The translations under genes and the position numbers were made by a program. This document shows positions 33,601 to 40,841 of a stretch of 40,841 bases of DNA, piece by piece. Every line of letters starts with the position of its first letter. Position 1 is the first letter of the stretch. The notes beneath the pieces were generated by a model. That model was not told the origin of the DNA and made no database searches. It saw only the letters and a program-made list of their open reading frames with translations. Source of the DNA: Promethearchaeota archaeon (GTDB taxonomy: Archaea; Asgardarchaeota; Lokiarchaeia; Sigynarchaeales; SOKP01); the NCBI GenBank assembly GCA_019894875.1, contig JAGXNR010000020.1, forward strand, positions 1-40,841, given 5' to 3'.

Positions 33601-34554
33601 ATGTCAGATTACTTTGACAATACTGGAAGAGATGATATTCTAGCGGGAGGTATTCGTATGATACCAATTCAAACCCATCTAGGAGAATTTAAAGTATGGA
33701 CAAAACGTGTGGGAAATAATCCACGAATAAAAGTACTCCTTCTTCATGGAGGTCCTGGAGCTACTCATGAACTTTTCGAGAGTTTTGACAGTTTCTTCCC
33801 AAGAGCAGGATTTGAATATTATTACTACGATCAACTCGGGTCCTATTACAGTGATCAACCCCAAGATGACACTTTATGGGAATTAGATCGGTTTGTGGAA
33901 GAGGTTGAGCAAGTTAGAAAAGCATTGAAACTTGAAAAATCAAATTTCTATTTATTTGGTCAATCATGGGGTGGGTGTTTAGCAGTTGAATATGCATTAA
34001 AATATCAGGATAACTTGAAGGGATTGATTATTTCAAATATGATGATGAGTTGTCCGGAATATGGAAAATATGCCAAAGAAGTATTGGGCCCAATGATGCC
34101 TCCTGAGGTTCTGTCAGAAATACTCGAATTGGAAGAAAATAATGATTTCGACAATCCAAGATATATGGAACTTTTGATCCCTAATTTCTATGTTGAACAT
34201 TTTATCAGAATGCCTCCTGAAGAATGGCCAGAACCCGTGAATCGTACATTCAAGCATTTGAACCAAGAAATATATACATCAATGCAAGGGCCATCTGAAT
34301 TTGGGATCAGGGGTAAATTAGAGAAATGGGATCGAACACACGATCTTGACAAAATAAATGTTCCCACATTAGTAATTGGAGCTACCCATGATACGATGGA
34401 TCCAAAACACATGGAATGGGTTGCATCGCAAATTAAACATGGCCAATTTTTACTTTGTACTAATGGAAGCCATGGCGCTATTTTCGACGACCAAGAGACT
34501 TATTTTTCTGGTCTAATTAAGTTCATCAAAAGTGTAGATCAAAGTAATCGATAG
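33601..34554 (+). CDS. Alpha/beta hydrolase, proline iminopeptidase-like (S33)
   Basis: A 317-residue protein with the HGGPG oxyanion motif (49-53), the nucleophile elbow GQSWGG (Ser122), a probable acid in GATHDTMDP and the His in NGSHGAIF. HGGPG and GQSWGG together are hallmarks of prolyl aminopeptidases, though tricorn-interacting factors and amidases share them. It may remove N-terminal proline or related residues from peptides. No signal peptide is visible, so a cytoplasmic place is likely. Confidence 0.87.
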   Translation: MSDYFDNTGRDDILAGGIRMIPIQTHLGEFKVWTKRVGNNPRIKVLLLHGGPGATHELFESFDSFFPRAGFEYYYYDQLGSYYSDQPQDDTLWELDRFVEEVEQVRKALKLEKSNFYLFGQSWGGCLAVEYALKYQDNLKGLIISNMMMSCPEYGKYAKEVLGPMMPPEVLSEILELEENNDFDNPRYMELLIPNFYVEHFIRMPPEEWPEPVNRTFKHLNQEIYTSMQGPSEFGIRGKLEKWDRTHDLDKINVPTLVIGATHDTMDPKHMEWVASQIKHGQFLLCTNGSHGAIFDDQETYFSGLIKFIKSVDQSNR

Positions 34555-34587
34555 TTAGTATATAGTTAGATTTTATTCATATCTAAA

Positions 34588-34698
34588 ATGCCAGTAGACT
34601 CTATAGTAGGGCAAGTTAACTATTGTCCTGATTGTGGGAGTAAAGTTGTTCAAAATAGCAAATTTTGTATAAACTGTGGATTTGAACTTAGGTTCTAG
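34588..34698 (+). CDS. 36-residue zinc-ribbon mini-protein
   Basis: The ATG at 34588 reads 36 codons with YCPDCGSK and KFCINCGFEL, two CxxC pairs typical of a zinc ribbon. It follows the hydrolase stop by 33 bases. Its final 48 bases recur, with five differences, at 34733-34780. Small proteins of this type bind nucleic acid or act as modules. Confidence 0.6.
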   Translation: MPVDSIVGQVNYCPDCGSKVVQNSKFCINCGFELRF

Positions 34699-34732
34699 TC
34701 TGTGTTTATTCAAAATTTCATTAAAAATCATT

Positions 34733-34780
34733 CAAAATAGTAAATTTTGTGTGAATTGTGGATTCGAACTTAGGTTCTAG
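34733..34780 (+). pseudogene. Partial duplicate of the zinc-ribbon 3' end
   Basis: A 48-base copy of the last 16 codons (including stop) of the mini zinc ribbon. Of five base changes, three are synonymous and two fall in one codon (Ile to Val), so the copy seems to have diverged under coding constraint. The first CxxC and a start codon are missing in the sequence I can read upstream, so it is probably the remnant of a once full duplicate. Confidence 0.6.
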
Positions 34781-34827
34781 GTAATGTTTATAACAGTTCT
34801 ATTATATGAAAAACAGTAAAAAAATTT

Positions 34828-35442
34828 TTATGTTGCTTCCATTGATTTTCCTGAAAGCTTCTTATAATGATTAAGTACTGCCTGACGGGCTGCGTACACA
34901 AAAGCACGTTTTACATTTATTCCTTGTATAGCAATCGTTTCGTAAATTAAACAGTGACTCATCTTAGCAACATCTAACACTTTACGTATTTTAGAAATCT
35001 CCACAATATCCTCTAAATCACGTTTATTTGCCAACATTACAAGAGGTACTTCTGGTGGGTCGAAGGGTGCAGGAGGGATTAATTTATCTCCATAAAATCT
35101 GAGTAGTTCTTTAAGGGACCAAACATTTTCTTCCCATTGGTCTATTAAGGAATCAAATGTGAAAATAACAGCATCAGTGCCTTTAAGAACCGTTTGGCGT
35201 TGGAATTTATGACGACGCTGACCTGCTACGGTATAAACCTGAAAAACTACATTAGAAACTCTTGCTACGACACGGTCAAAAAAAAGTGTTCTACCCGTTG
35301 GGTCTTGAATTTGTTGCATATCACCACTAGCGAGACCTTCTCTCCTGTAAACCCAGTCTAACGCAGTAGTTTTTCCCCCAAGGCTTGGACCATAGAAACA
35401 GATTTTAAAAACAAGTGTTCCATCTCCACGACGGCTAGGCAA
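34828..35442 (-). CDS. MglA-like small GTPase
   Basis: A 204-residue Ras-like GTPase. The P-loop is GPSLGGKTT (18-26); switch-side residues run through PTGRTLFFDRV; the G3 block is TVAGQRR in place of DTAGQ; and NKRD occupies the G4 position. TLFFD followed by YTVAGQ and LKGTDAVIFTFDS match the MglA family of prokaryotic GTPases that act with roadblock proteins. It starts at TTG (35442) with GAGGT 9 bases upstream and an in-frame TGA just before, so no longer frame is possible. A roadblock gene lies about 21 kb away. Confidence 0.9.
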   Translation of the reverse strand: MPSRRGDGTLVFKICFYGPSLGGKTTALDWVYRREGLASGDMQQIQDPTGRTLFFDRVVARVSNVVFQVYTVAGQRRHKFQRQTVLKGTDAVIFTFDSLIDQWEENVWSLKELLRFYGDKLIPPAPFDPPEVPLVMLANKRDLEDIVEISKIRKVLDVAKMSHCLIYETIAIQGINVKRAFVYAARQAVLNHYKKLSGKSMEAT

Positions 35443-35519
35443 ATATATCGAACCTCAATTTTAAATATCTAATAAATTTATCTTATAAAATCTATAAAAC
35501 TCTTGTAATATAAAAATTT

Positions 35520-35537
35520 GCAAAAGAAAAGTTTTGC
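35520..35537. repeat. Short inverted repeat in the GTPase upstream region
   Basis: GCAAAA and TTTTGC are separated by six bases in the 258-base gap between the divergent GTPase and flavodiiron genes. Apart from this and the TATA box at 35664, that gap shows only AT-rich sequence. Confidence 0.3.
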
Positions 35538-35663
35538 GGTTTTTAAGTATAGAAAGTCTTATTCTTATTTGTATTTAGTTCTAATATCTAAATATTATTA
35601 GCATGAAGTGATTATAAAAAAAAGAAGTAAGTATTAATAATTAAGATAAACTACAAAAGAACG

Positions 35664-35670
35664 TATATAA
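35664..35670 (+). promoter_or_regulatory. TATA box for the flavodiiron protein gene
   Basis: TATATAA lies 31 bases before the ATG at 35701. Initiation about 25 bases downstream would give a short leader that still includes the AAGGA at 35690-35694 region. Confidence 0.55.
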
Positions 35671-35700
35671 ATACATAAAAATAATCTCAAGGAAACGAAA

Positions 35701-36894
35701 ATGAGCTTTAAAATCAAGAATAATATATATTGGGTAGGGAAAGTCGATTGGGAATTAAGAAAATTCCATGGAAATGAATATTCAACACATCGGGCAACAA
35801 CCTATAATTCTTACCTGATTAGAGAAGAGAAAGTGGCATTAGTTGATACGGTTTGGATGCCTTATTCAAAAGAATTTGTTAAGAATCTCTCTCTAGAAAT
35901 TGATCTTACCAAAATTGATTATGTTATAGCAAATCATGCAGAGATTGATCACAGCGGAGGACTTCCAGAACTTATGGAAAGAATTCCAGACGTTCCTATA
36001 TACTGTACAAAGAACGGCGTTCAATCATTAAAAGGGCATTATCACAAAGATTGGAATTTTCAAGTTGTAAAAACTGGAGATAAGTTAAGCCTAGGAAATG
36101 GTAAGGAATTGATATTTGTTGAAATGAGAATGCTCCATTGGCCTGATAGCATGGCATGCTATTTAACTGGAGATAATATTCTTTTTAGCAATGATGCCTT
36201 TGGGCAACATTATGCGAGTGAATACATGTACAATGATTTAGTTGACCAAAATGAACTTTGGGCTGAATGTATTAAGTACTATGCAAATATCCTCACACCT
36301 TTTAGCGCTCTTGTCGACAAGAAAATCAAAGAGGTTCTTGAACTTAAAATCCCGATAGATATAATTGCAACAAGTCATGGTGTTATTTGGAGAGATAATC
36401 CTATTCAAATAGTAGAGAAATATATAGCTTGGTCAAATGATTACCAAGAAAATCAAATCACAATAATGTATGATACAATGTGGCAGGGAACTCGCAGAAT
36501 GGCAGATTCTATTGCTAAAGGGATTCATGAAGTTGATCCTGAAATCAATATCAAAATCTTTAAGGTTGCTAATTCGGATAAAAACGATATTATTACAGAG
36601 GTGTTTAAATCTAAAGCGATCCTTGTTGGTTCTCCAACTATTGGGCAAGGAATTCTCTCATCTATTGCAGAAATTATGGAAATTATCAAAGGGTTAAAGT
36701 TTAAGAACAAAAAAGCTGCTGCTTTTGGATGTTATGGATGGAGTGGTGAGTCTATTAAAGTATTAACGGAACATCTAGAAAAATCAGGCTTTTCAATAAT
36801 CAATGACGGAATTCGTGCTAAGTGGAATCCTGACGATGAAAGTATAAACAAATGTATAGAATTTGGAAAAGAAATTGCGAAAGAGATAAAATAA
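35701..36894 (+). CDS. fprA: Flavodiiron protein (A-type, oxygen or nitric oxide reductase)
   Basis: A 397-residue protein with an N-terminal metallo-beta-lactamase-like diiron domain and a C-terminal flavodoxin domain. HAEIDHSGG gives ligands H79, E81, D83 and H84. A His in MLHWPDSM, an acid in SNDAFGQHY and a His in ATSHGVIWR complete the site. The flavodoxin part starts near residue 255 (IMYDTMWQGTRRMA). It reduces O2 to water or NO to N2O and protects anaerobes. No rubredoxin domain is fused and none is adjacent. A good TATA box precedes it. Confidence 0.95.
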   Translation: MSFKIKNNIYWVGKVDWELRKFHGNEYSTHRATTYNSYLIREEKVALVDTVWMPYSKEFVKNLSLEIDLTKIDYVIANHAEIDHSGGLPELMERIPDVPIYCTKNGVQSLKGHYHKDWNFQVVKTGDKLSLGNGKELIFVEMRMLHWPDSMACYLTGDNILFSNDAFGQHYASEYMYNDLVDQNELWAECIKYYANILTPFSALVDKKIKEVLELKIPIDIIATSHGVIWRDNPIQIVEKYIAWSNDYQENQITIMYDTMWQGTRRMADSIAKGIHEVDPEINIKIFKVANSDKNDIITEVFKSKAILVGSPTIGQGILSSIAEIMEIIKGLKFKNKKAAAFGCYGWSGESIKVLTEHLEKSGFSIINDGIRAKWNPDDESINKCIEFGKEIAKEIK

Positions 36895-36899
36895 TTTTA

Positions 36900-36928
36900 T
36901 AATAATAATAATAATAATAAATAATAAA
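36900..36928. repeat. AAT microsatellite
   Basis: About six tandem AAT units followed by an imperfect extension lie between the flavodiiron stop and the next gene. Such runs are prone to length change and may affect spacing of the following gene's promoter. Confidence 0.8.
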
Positions 36929-36951
36929 AAAATAGAAAAAAAGTGGTTTAG

Positions 36952-37686
36952 ATGAATAAACAGTTGTTTACTGAATTTGAAGGTACCAAGATTCCCCTAG
37001 TATCAACAGGAGTATCTCCTTTTGCAGGTTCTCCGCAATTTGGAGATAAAGCCGCAATCTATCTTGAAAAGTTTTTTAATGATGCCCATGCCATGTTAGA
37101 AATCATGGAAGCTTGCTATGAAGGTGGTGGACGTGGAATTGGGGCAATTGCATTTGGGAAAGTAGTAGAAGCTGTAAAGATCATGAAAGAAACTCACGAT
37201 GATTATGTAGTAACAGGTTCAACATTGCCTGCAAATCTTCCCGATCCTGGTATCGAGCAATTGATTGATCTAGATGCAAAAATAATTTATGTACATGGTT
37301 CAATTTCAGATGCAAAAAGTGATCGTGTCAATAAATTGTTAGACGAGATATCTTCTCGAGGAATAATCCCTGGTCTTGCTGTTCATAACCCTATTTCAAC
37401 TTTAGAATTTGCATTTGAAAATAATCTGAACGCAAAGACTTTCTTGGTTCCCTTTAATGCAAATGGGATGATGATGGTAAATCAACAAAAATTAGAAAAA
37501 TTAGTAGATAGTAGGAAAGAGACAGTTTTTATGGGTATGAAGACTCTCGCTGCAGGGACCATAGAACCAAAGAAGGCGTATGAATATATTTCAAACCATA
37601 ATATTCGCGCAGTTGCAATTGGAATGGTAGATGTGGAAGAGGCGCGAACTGTAACTGAAATTGCTTTAAAAGCTCTGCAAAAATAA
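36952..37686 (+). CDS. Conserved-looking protein, probable TIM-barrel fold, function unknown
   Basis: A 244-residue soluble protein with alternating hydrophobic strands and helices: IPLVSTGVSPFAGSPQFGD at the start, EACYEGGGRGIGAIAFGK, YVVTGSTLPANLPDPG, AKIIYVHGSISD, GIIPGLAVHNP and a phosphate-site-like AVAIGMVDVEEA near the C-terminus. The pattern suggests an (alpha/beta)8 barrel with a metal- or phosphate-binding site. I do not recognise a named family. It follows fprA by 57 bases on the same strand and may share its transcript. Confidence 0.6.
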   Translation: MNKQLFTEFEGTKIPLVSTGVSPFAGSPQFGDKAAIYLEKFFNDAHAMLEIMEACYEGGGRGIGAIAFGKVVEAVKIMKETHDDYVVTGSTLPANLPDPGIEQLIDLDAKIIYVHGSISDAKSDRVNKLLDEISSRGIIPGLAVHNPISTLEFAFENNLNAKTFLVPFNANGMMMVNQQKLEKLVDSRKETVFMGMKTLAAGTIEPKKAYEYISNHNIRAVAIGMVDVEEARTVTEIALKALQK

Positions 37687-37703
37687 TTAAATAAAAAGAA
37701 ATA

Positions 37704-37725
37704 TGTGCTTTTTTTTAACGGCACA
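37704..37725. terminator. T-rich hairpin between convergent genes
   Basis: TGTGC and GCACA flank a run of eight Ts, between the TIM-barrel-like gene and the helicase. It is placed where both transcripts should stop. Confidence 0.45.
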
Positions 37726-37733
37726 AAAGTAGT

Positions 37734-38888
37734 TTAATAGAAAGGATTATGGTATTTTCCTTCGTCCCTTCGATCTTTATTTAATGTCTTTTGCCTAATT
37801 TCCTTATCAATTAGACCTTCAATATGACATAAATATTCATATTCATCTTTTAAACAAAGCGTGATCGCAACACCATGTTTATTCATTCTTGAAGTCCGTC
37901 CAATTCGATGGACATAAACATCTGGATATTTCGGGACATCATAATTTATTACATGAGAAATATTGTCAATATCTAATCCTCTTGCGGCGACATCAGTAGC
38001 AATAAGCATATTTATGGTATGATTTCTAAACCCTGAAAGCATTTTTTCACGCTGAGCTTGAGACAAACTACCAGAAATAACATTCACTCGATAATTGAGT
38101 TTTTGAATTGATCTCAATTTGTTAGACAGCCATGTAGCAGTTTTTTTCGTATTTACAAATACCAAAGTATGTTGAGGTTTTTCTCTATTCAATATCTTTA
38201 AAAAAGTTCTAAATTTCTCCTCAAACCTATCAATCATATAATAGAATTGCTTCGTATTTCCAACAGTCAATTCATCTTTACTTAGATTGAGAAACTCAAA
38301 TTGGTTTTTAGAAAATTTTTTAACTAATTCTCTAATATCCGAATTCAAAGTTGCTGAAAATAACAGAAACTGATAATCGGTTTTTATTTGACTCAGAATA
38401 TATTTAACATCAGGAGCAAAACCCATATCCCATAATCTGTCTCCCTCATCTAGAACTACAAATCGGATATTATTCAATTTCAAGTTTCTTCTTTTAAAAA
38501 GATCGATAATTCTTCCAGGAGTTCCAACAATTATATTAACACCTTGTTCTAGCTTCCGTATTTGATTAGCAATAGAGACTCCGCCATATATCGTCATTGA
38601 TTTAACTTTTGGAATTTTTAAATCTCTGATAACACTCTCAACCTGAACAGCTAATTCTCTTGTTGGTACTAAAATAAGGGCTTCATTGTTTAGAAACTTT
38701 AGATTTTCTATTATTGGTAATATAAAAGCTAATGTCTTTCCGCTCCCAGTTTTGGCTTGAGCCATAATATGTTGTCCCTTTAGAATTAAAGGAATGGCTG
38801 TTTTTTGAACAGGGGTCGGTGAGAGTATATTCAAATTCCGTAATGCATTAACACTTCCATTGTCAATGCCTAATTCTTCAAAATTCAG
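37734..38888 (-). CDS. DEAD-box RNA helicase, apparent CTG start, DEGD motif
   Basis: A 384-residue helicase. Visible motifs: Q-motif region FEELGI...PTPVQ, AKTGSGKT (I), PTRELAVQ (Ia), TPGR (Ib), DEGD for motif II (usual DEAD), SAT (III), VFVNTKK (IV), TDVAARGLD (V) and HRIGRTSR (VI). The canonical-start frame begins at TTG 38834, but this would cut the Q-motif Phe. The frame continues upstream to CTG 38888, giving MNFEELGI if read as Met, with GTGA 6 bases before it and an in-frame TGA just upstream. A TATA box (38931-38941) fits the start. It unwinds RNA duplexes, perhaps in translation or RNA turnover. Confidence 0.85.
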   Translation of the reverse strand: MNFEELGIDNGSVNALRNLNILSPTPVQKTAIPLILKGQHIMAQAKTGSGKTLAFILPIIENLKFLNNEALILVPTRELAVQVESVIRDLKIPKVKSMTIYGGVSIANQIRKLEQGVNIIVGTPGRIIDLFKRRNLKLNNIRFVVLDEGDRLWDMGFAPDVKYILSQIKTDYQFLLFSATLNSDIRELVKKFSKNQFEFLNLSKDELTVGNTKQFYYMIDRFEEKFRTFLKILNREKPQHTLVFVNTKKTATWLSNKLRSIQKLNYRVNVISGSLSQAQREKMLSGFRNHTINMLIATDVAARGLDIDNISHVINYDVPKYPDVYVHRIGRTSRMNKHGVAITLCLKDEYEYLCHIEGLIDKEIRQKTLNKDRRDEGKYHNPFY

Positions 38889-38930
38889 TTTATTTCACAA
38901 AAATTTTTTTCATTTATTCACACTATTACA

Positions 38931-38941
38931 CTATATATAAG
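38931..38941 (-). promoter_or_regulatory. TATA box for the helicase gene
   Basis: On the minus strand the sequence reads CTTATATATAG. Initiation about 25 bases downstream (near 38910) leaves about 20 bases of leader carrying GTGA ahead of CTG 38888. A short ATG frame at 38913 would fall at or just before the start of the transcript. Confidence 0.55.
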
Positions 38942-38987
38942 TATTCCTTACAAAAAAACCTTTGCAAAAAAAAGTTAAAGAGATTTT

Positions 38988-40130
38988 TTAAGCTTTTATA
39001 AATCTCGGAATCAAGAGGATAAATTTACTTCCTTTTGAATAATCCCCTTGTATTTTATCCTCAACCCAAATTTTGCCTTTATAAATCTTTAAAATTTTCT
39101 TCACTAAAGATAACCCGATTCCCATTCCTTTTGAACCTTTCAATTCCCTATTACCTCGTTTAAATATCATTGATTTTCTTTCATCAGGAACACCCATTCC
39201 ATTATCAATGAATTCCAGCTTTACAAGGGAACCATTATCTAACAATTCTTCAGAAATATTAACGAGTATTTCAACATTTGAATTTTCATTATATCTAATT
39301 GCATTAATAAGAACATTATCGAATACTTCTCGCAAAAGTTGGTTTGCTTTCACTTTAAAATTTGATCCATTAGAATCCACATCAATTTTTAGATCTCGTT
39401 CTTTAAAGGATGTTTTTATAAATTCAATTGAATTTTCTAAGTATATATTAACATTAACGGGTTCGATTGGCATGACACTTTCTTCAAGTTCCGATAGAAC
39501 ATTTACGTTGGAAATCAATTTTGCTCCTCTATTTACCTGGTTTCGGATGATATTTGTGATGCTTTTTATATTTTTGGATTTTTCAGATTCACCTAAATAA
39601 TAGGATATTAGATCGACTGAAGAATTAATGACCGTTAAAATATTGCTCATATCATGCCCAAAAAGATCTTTATAAAATGTTGCGCGATTATACGCTTCAC
39701 GGTATTTGGTCTCAGATTCCTTTAATTTTATTTCAGTTAATTTGTTTTGAGTAATATCCGATATCAGGTGTACAGCTCCAATTAGTTTATTCTCATCATC
39801 ATAAATAGGATCGGCACAAATCTCAAGCCATTTATCCCCTATTTGAATTATAGATTGTTCTCTTTGAAGACTCTTCATCATATTCTCTATAGGACACCAT
39901 TCTAAAGGTTGTAAATTATTTGATAAAAGTTCACAACATGTAAGTCCAATAACTTCATGTAAAGATGACTTTTTGAAAAATTTTAAAGTAGCTTTATTAC
40001 ATTGTAGAATCTTTTTTTTTAAATCAACGATAAACACAGAATCATTTAAAGAATCAAAAGTTGTTTGACATAAACTCGCTTCTTGTTTTAAAATGGAATT
40101 ACTTTCTTTTTGCTTCTCTGGTTTTAACAT
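38988..40130 (-). CDS. PAS-domain sensor histidine kinase
   Basis: A 380-residue kinase. An N-terminal PAS domain (about 15-130) has a Cys-containing block (GLTCCELL... LEWCPIENM) of the kind seen in many archaeal sensors. A HisKA-like helix carries the phospho-acceptor His in FGHDMSN, then the ATPase core with NVLINAIRYNE, DNGMGVP and GMGIGLSLVKK. No membrane segment is present, so it senses cytoplasmic signals. The start is the ATG at 40130, with GGGAG upstream; a TTG at 40145 is the alternative. A response regulator is not encoded in the window. Confidence 0.93.
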   Translation of the reverse strand: MLKPEKQKESNSILKQEASLCQTTFDSLNDSVFIVDLKKKILQCNKATLKFFKKSSLHEVIGLTCCELLSNNLQPLEWCPIENMMKSLQREQSIIQIGDKWLEICADPIYDDENKLIGAVHLISDITQNKLTEIKLKESETKYREAYNRATFYKDLFGHDMSNILTVINSSVDLISYYLGESEKSKNIKSITNIIRNQVNRGAKLISNVNVLSELEESVMPIEPVNVNIYLENSIEFIKTSFKERDLKIDVDSNGSNFKVKANQLLREVFDNVLINAIRYNENSNVEILVNISEELLDNGSLVKLEFIDNGMGVPDERKSMIFKRGNRELKGSKGMGIGLSLVKKILKIYKGKIWVEDKIQGDYSKGSKFILLIPRFIKA

Positions 40131-40288
40131 TTCATTATCTCCCAATTGTCATTTTCTTTATTCTTTTTTAACCAATCAATTGAATTAGAAAGAAGATATA
40201 AATCTTTGAGAAATATTAATATTTTAGTTAATCTTTGATAATCCTTTTTCTCAATTTTATGAAGAAATTCTTCTATAAATGATATAAA
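40124..40288 (-). CDS. Possible small ORF overlapping the kinase start, with no canonical start codon
   Basis: The frame after the TAA at 40291-40289 runs 54 codons to TAA at 40126-40124. It gives an amphipathic Lys/Leu/Ile-rich sequence (IEEFLHKIEKKDYQRL then ILIFLKDLYLL). Its stop overlaps the kinase ATG in an ATGTTAA context, the arrangement of coupled genes. No ATG, GTG or TTG opens it, so it would need an ATA-type start or be a remnant. AT-rich DNA makes such frames easy, so confidence is low. Confidence 0.3.
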   Translation of the reverse strand, partial: FISFIEEFLHKIEKKDYQRLTKILIFLKDLYLLSNSIDWLKKNKENDNWEIMKC

Positions 40289-40523
40289 TTAGATTATTTT
40301 ATATTTTCTGATTCTGGGAAAATTACGTTCAAAAACGTAAATAAATTAGAAATTTTATAGGTAAATGATTATTGCAAATTGATTGTAGAGAGAAGTGTGG
40401 TTCAATAGTTTTAAGGAAATAATCTTTAATTTTGTGTTTTCAGAAAATTAAAAAGTAAGAAGTTTCATGATATATATTGAAATAATAAATATTTAACTTG
40501 CACAGAAAATCGAGATTTAAAAA
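40289..40523. other. Intergenic region with a perfect inverted repeat, between the kinase and TrmB-like genes
   Basis: This divergent region is part of the 393-base gap. It holds TTACGTT/AACGTAA at 40323-40340 (four-base loop) and AT-rich stretches with likely promoter sequences near the regulator start. I saw no RNA gene or coding frame on the plus strand. Confidence 0.5.
40323..40340. promoter_or_regulatory. Perfect 7-bp inverted repeat, candidate operator
   Basis: TTACGTT and AACGTAA are exact reverse complements separated by CAAA. They lie between the divergent kinase and TrmB-like genes, where a regulator could control both. Confidence 0.45.
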
Positions 40524-40841
40524 ATGAGAGCTCTACTGAAATCCTATGGTCTTTCTGATAATGAAATTAAACTTTATATTGAGAGTGTTGGAAAATTTCC
40601 TTTAACTTTAAATGAGATAAGAAGTCTCATGGACAAACTGTCAGAAGAAGAGATAAAGCAAATTCTTGATAATCTAATTGAAAAAAAATTATTTCTACAA
40701 GTAAAACAACATTATTCTGATTCGTTACCTCATTATATTTCAATACCTCCAATAGCAGCCATATTAAATGGTGTATCAGAATTTACAAAAGTCACTGATG
40801 ATACTAAATTAAATGAAACAGAACCACATTCTCAGTTAGAG
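40524..40841 (+). CDS. TrmB-like transcriptional regulator (3' end beyond window)
   Basis: The frame from the ATG at 40524 is open to the right edge (106 codons). The N-terminus reads LKSYGLSDNEIKLYIES, then a winged-helix-like block with LSEEEIKQILDNLIEKKLF and a hydrophobic ISIPPIAAIL. This matches TrmB-type helix-turn-helix proteins, which use a DNA-binding winged helix and a sugar-sensing C-terminal domain (not visible here). It is divergent from the kinase with an inverted repeat between them. Confidence 0.65.
   Translation, partial: MRALLKSYGLSDNEIKLYIESVGKFPLTLNEIRSLMDKLSEEEIKQILDNLIEKKLFLQVKQHYSDSLPHYISIPPIAAILNGVSEFTKVTDDTKLNETEPHSQLE

Noticed and set aside
34760..34781. GATTCGAACT resembling a tRNA T-arm
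   Set aside because: The surrounding sequence is the duplicated zinc-ribbon codons and shows no acceptor, D or anticodon stem.
36900..36928. AAT-rich run as a possible CRISPR or regulatory repeat
   Set aside because: It is a simple microsatellite with no spacers or conserved repeat units.
38891..38914. Seven-codon ATG frame just before the helicase as a regulatory upstream ORF
   Set aside because: The TATA box places the transcript start at or just downstream of this ATG, so it is unlikely to be translated.

Overview
This window is AT-rich DNA from an archaeon, most consistent with an Asgard archaeon (Lokiarchaeia-like). The grounds are an archaeal-type asparaginyl-tRNA synthetase, a class I lysyl-tRNA synthetase relative, a coenzyme F420 ligase (CofE), a TrmB-like regulator and BRE/TATA-like promoters. 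Genes for an MglA-type small GTPase, a roadblock protein, an IFT52/GldG-like domain protein and bacterial-type gyrase are also present. The placement is inference from gene content. Ribosome-binding sites are mostly GGTGA/GTGA/GAGG types, and TTG or GTG starts are common. Two genes appear to begin at even rarer codons (ATT and CTG).

Region 1 (1-6200). A sugar-isomerase C-terminus is cut by the left edge. It is followed by a minus-strand set: two paralogous coiled-coil genes, then a beta-class DNA methyltransferase 22 bases after the second. A DUF72 protein, a large membrane protein and an unknown coiled-coil protein follow on the plus strand.

Region 2 (6200-14000). A BadI/MenB-type crotonase and a 3-hydroxyacyl-CoA dehydrogenase form an acyl-CoA operon behind a BRE/TATA site and a perfect palindrome. 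Next come a small membrane protein, a MOP-family flippase, a Cys-rich mini-protein abutting a DUF123 nuclease-like gene, an MFE-2-like short-chain dehydrogenase, a membrane protein that seems to start at ATT, and a roadblock protein.

Region 3 (14000-20100, minus strand) is a translation operon in the order asnS, gatA, gatB, class I lysS-like. AsnRS together with GatAB is unusual, and the LysRS-like protein lacks both lysines of the KMSKS motif.

Region 4 (20100-26830) holds a small membrane protein, cofE, a class III aminotransferase, an M20 peptidase, an ADP-forming acyl-CoA synthetase alpha-like protein, and a dihydropteroate synthase-like gene.

Region 5 (27000-34800) has gyrB-gyrA, a cupin, an IFT52-like protein fused to a ribbon-helix-helix-like tail, a Vps29/MJ0936-type phosphoesterase, a proline iminopeptidase-like hydrolase, and a mini zinc ribbon with a partial duplicate.

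Region 6 (34800-40841) has the MglA-like GTPase, a flavodiiron protein, a possible TIM-barrel protein, a DEAD-box helicase starting at CTG, a PAS histidine kinase preceded by a possible coupled small ORF, and a TrmB-like regulator cut by the right edge. I saw no rRNA, tRNA, CRISPR array or insertion sequence. Among accessory features, the most notable are the non-canonical starts, the coiled-coil/methyltransferase cluster, the degenerate LysRS and the conserved palindromes near promoters.
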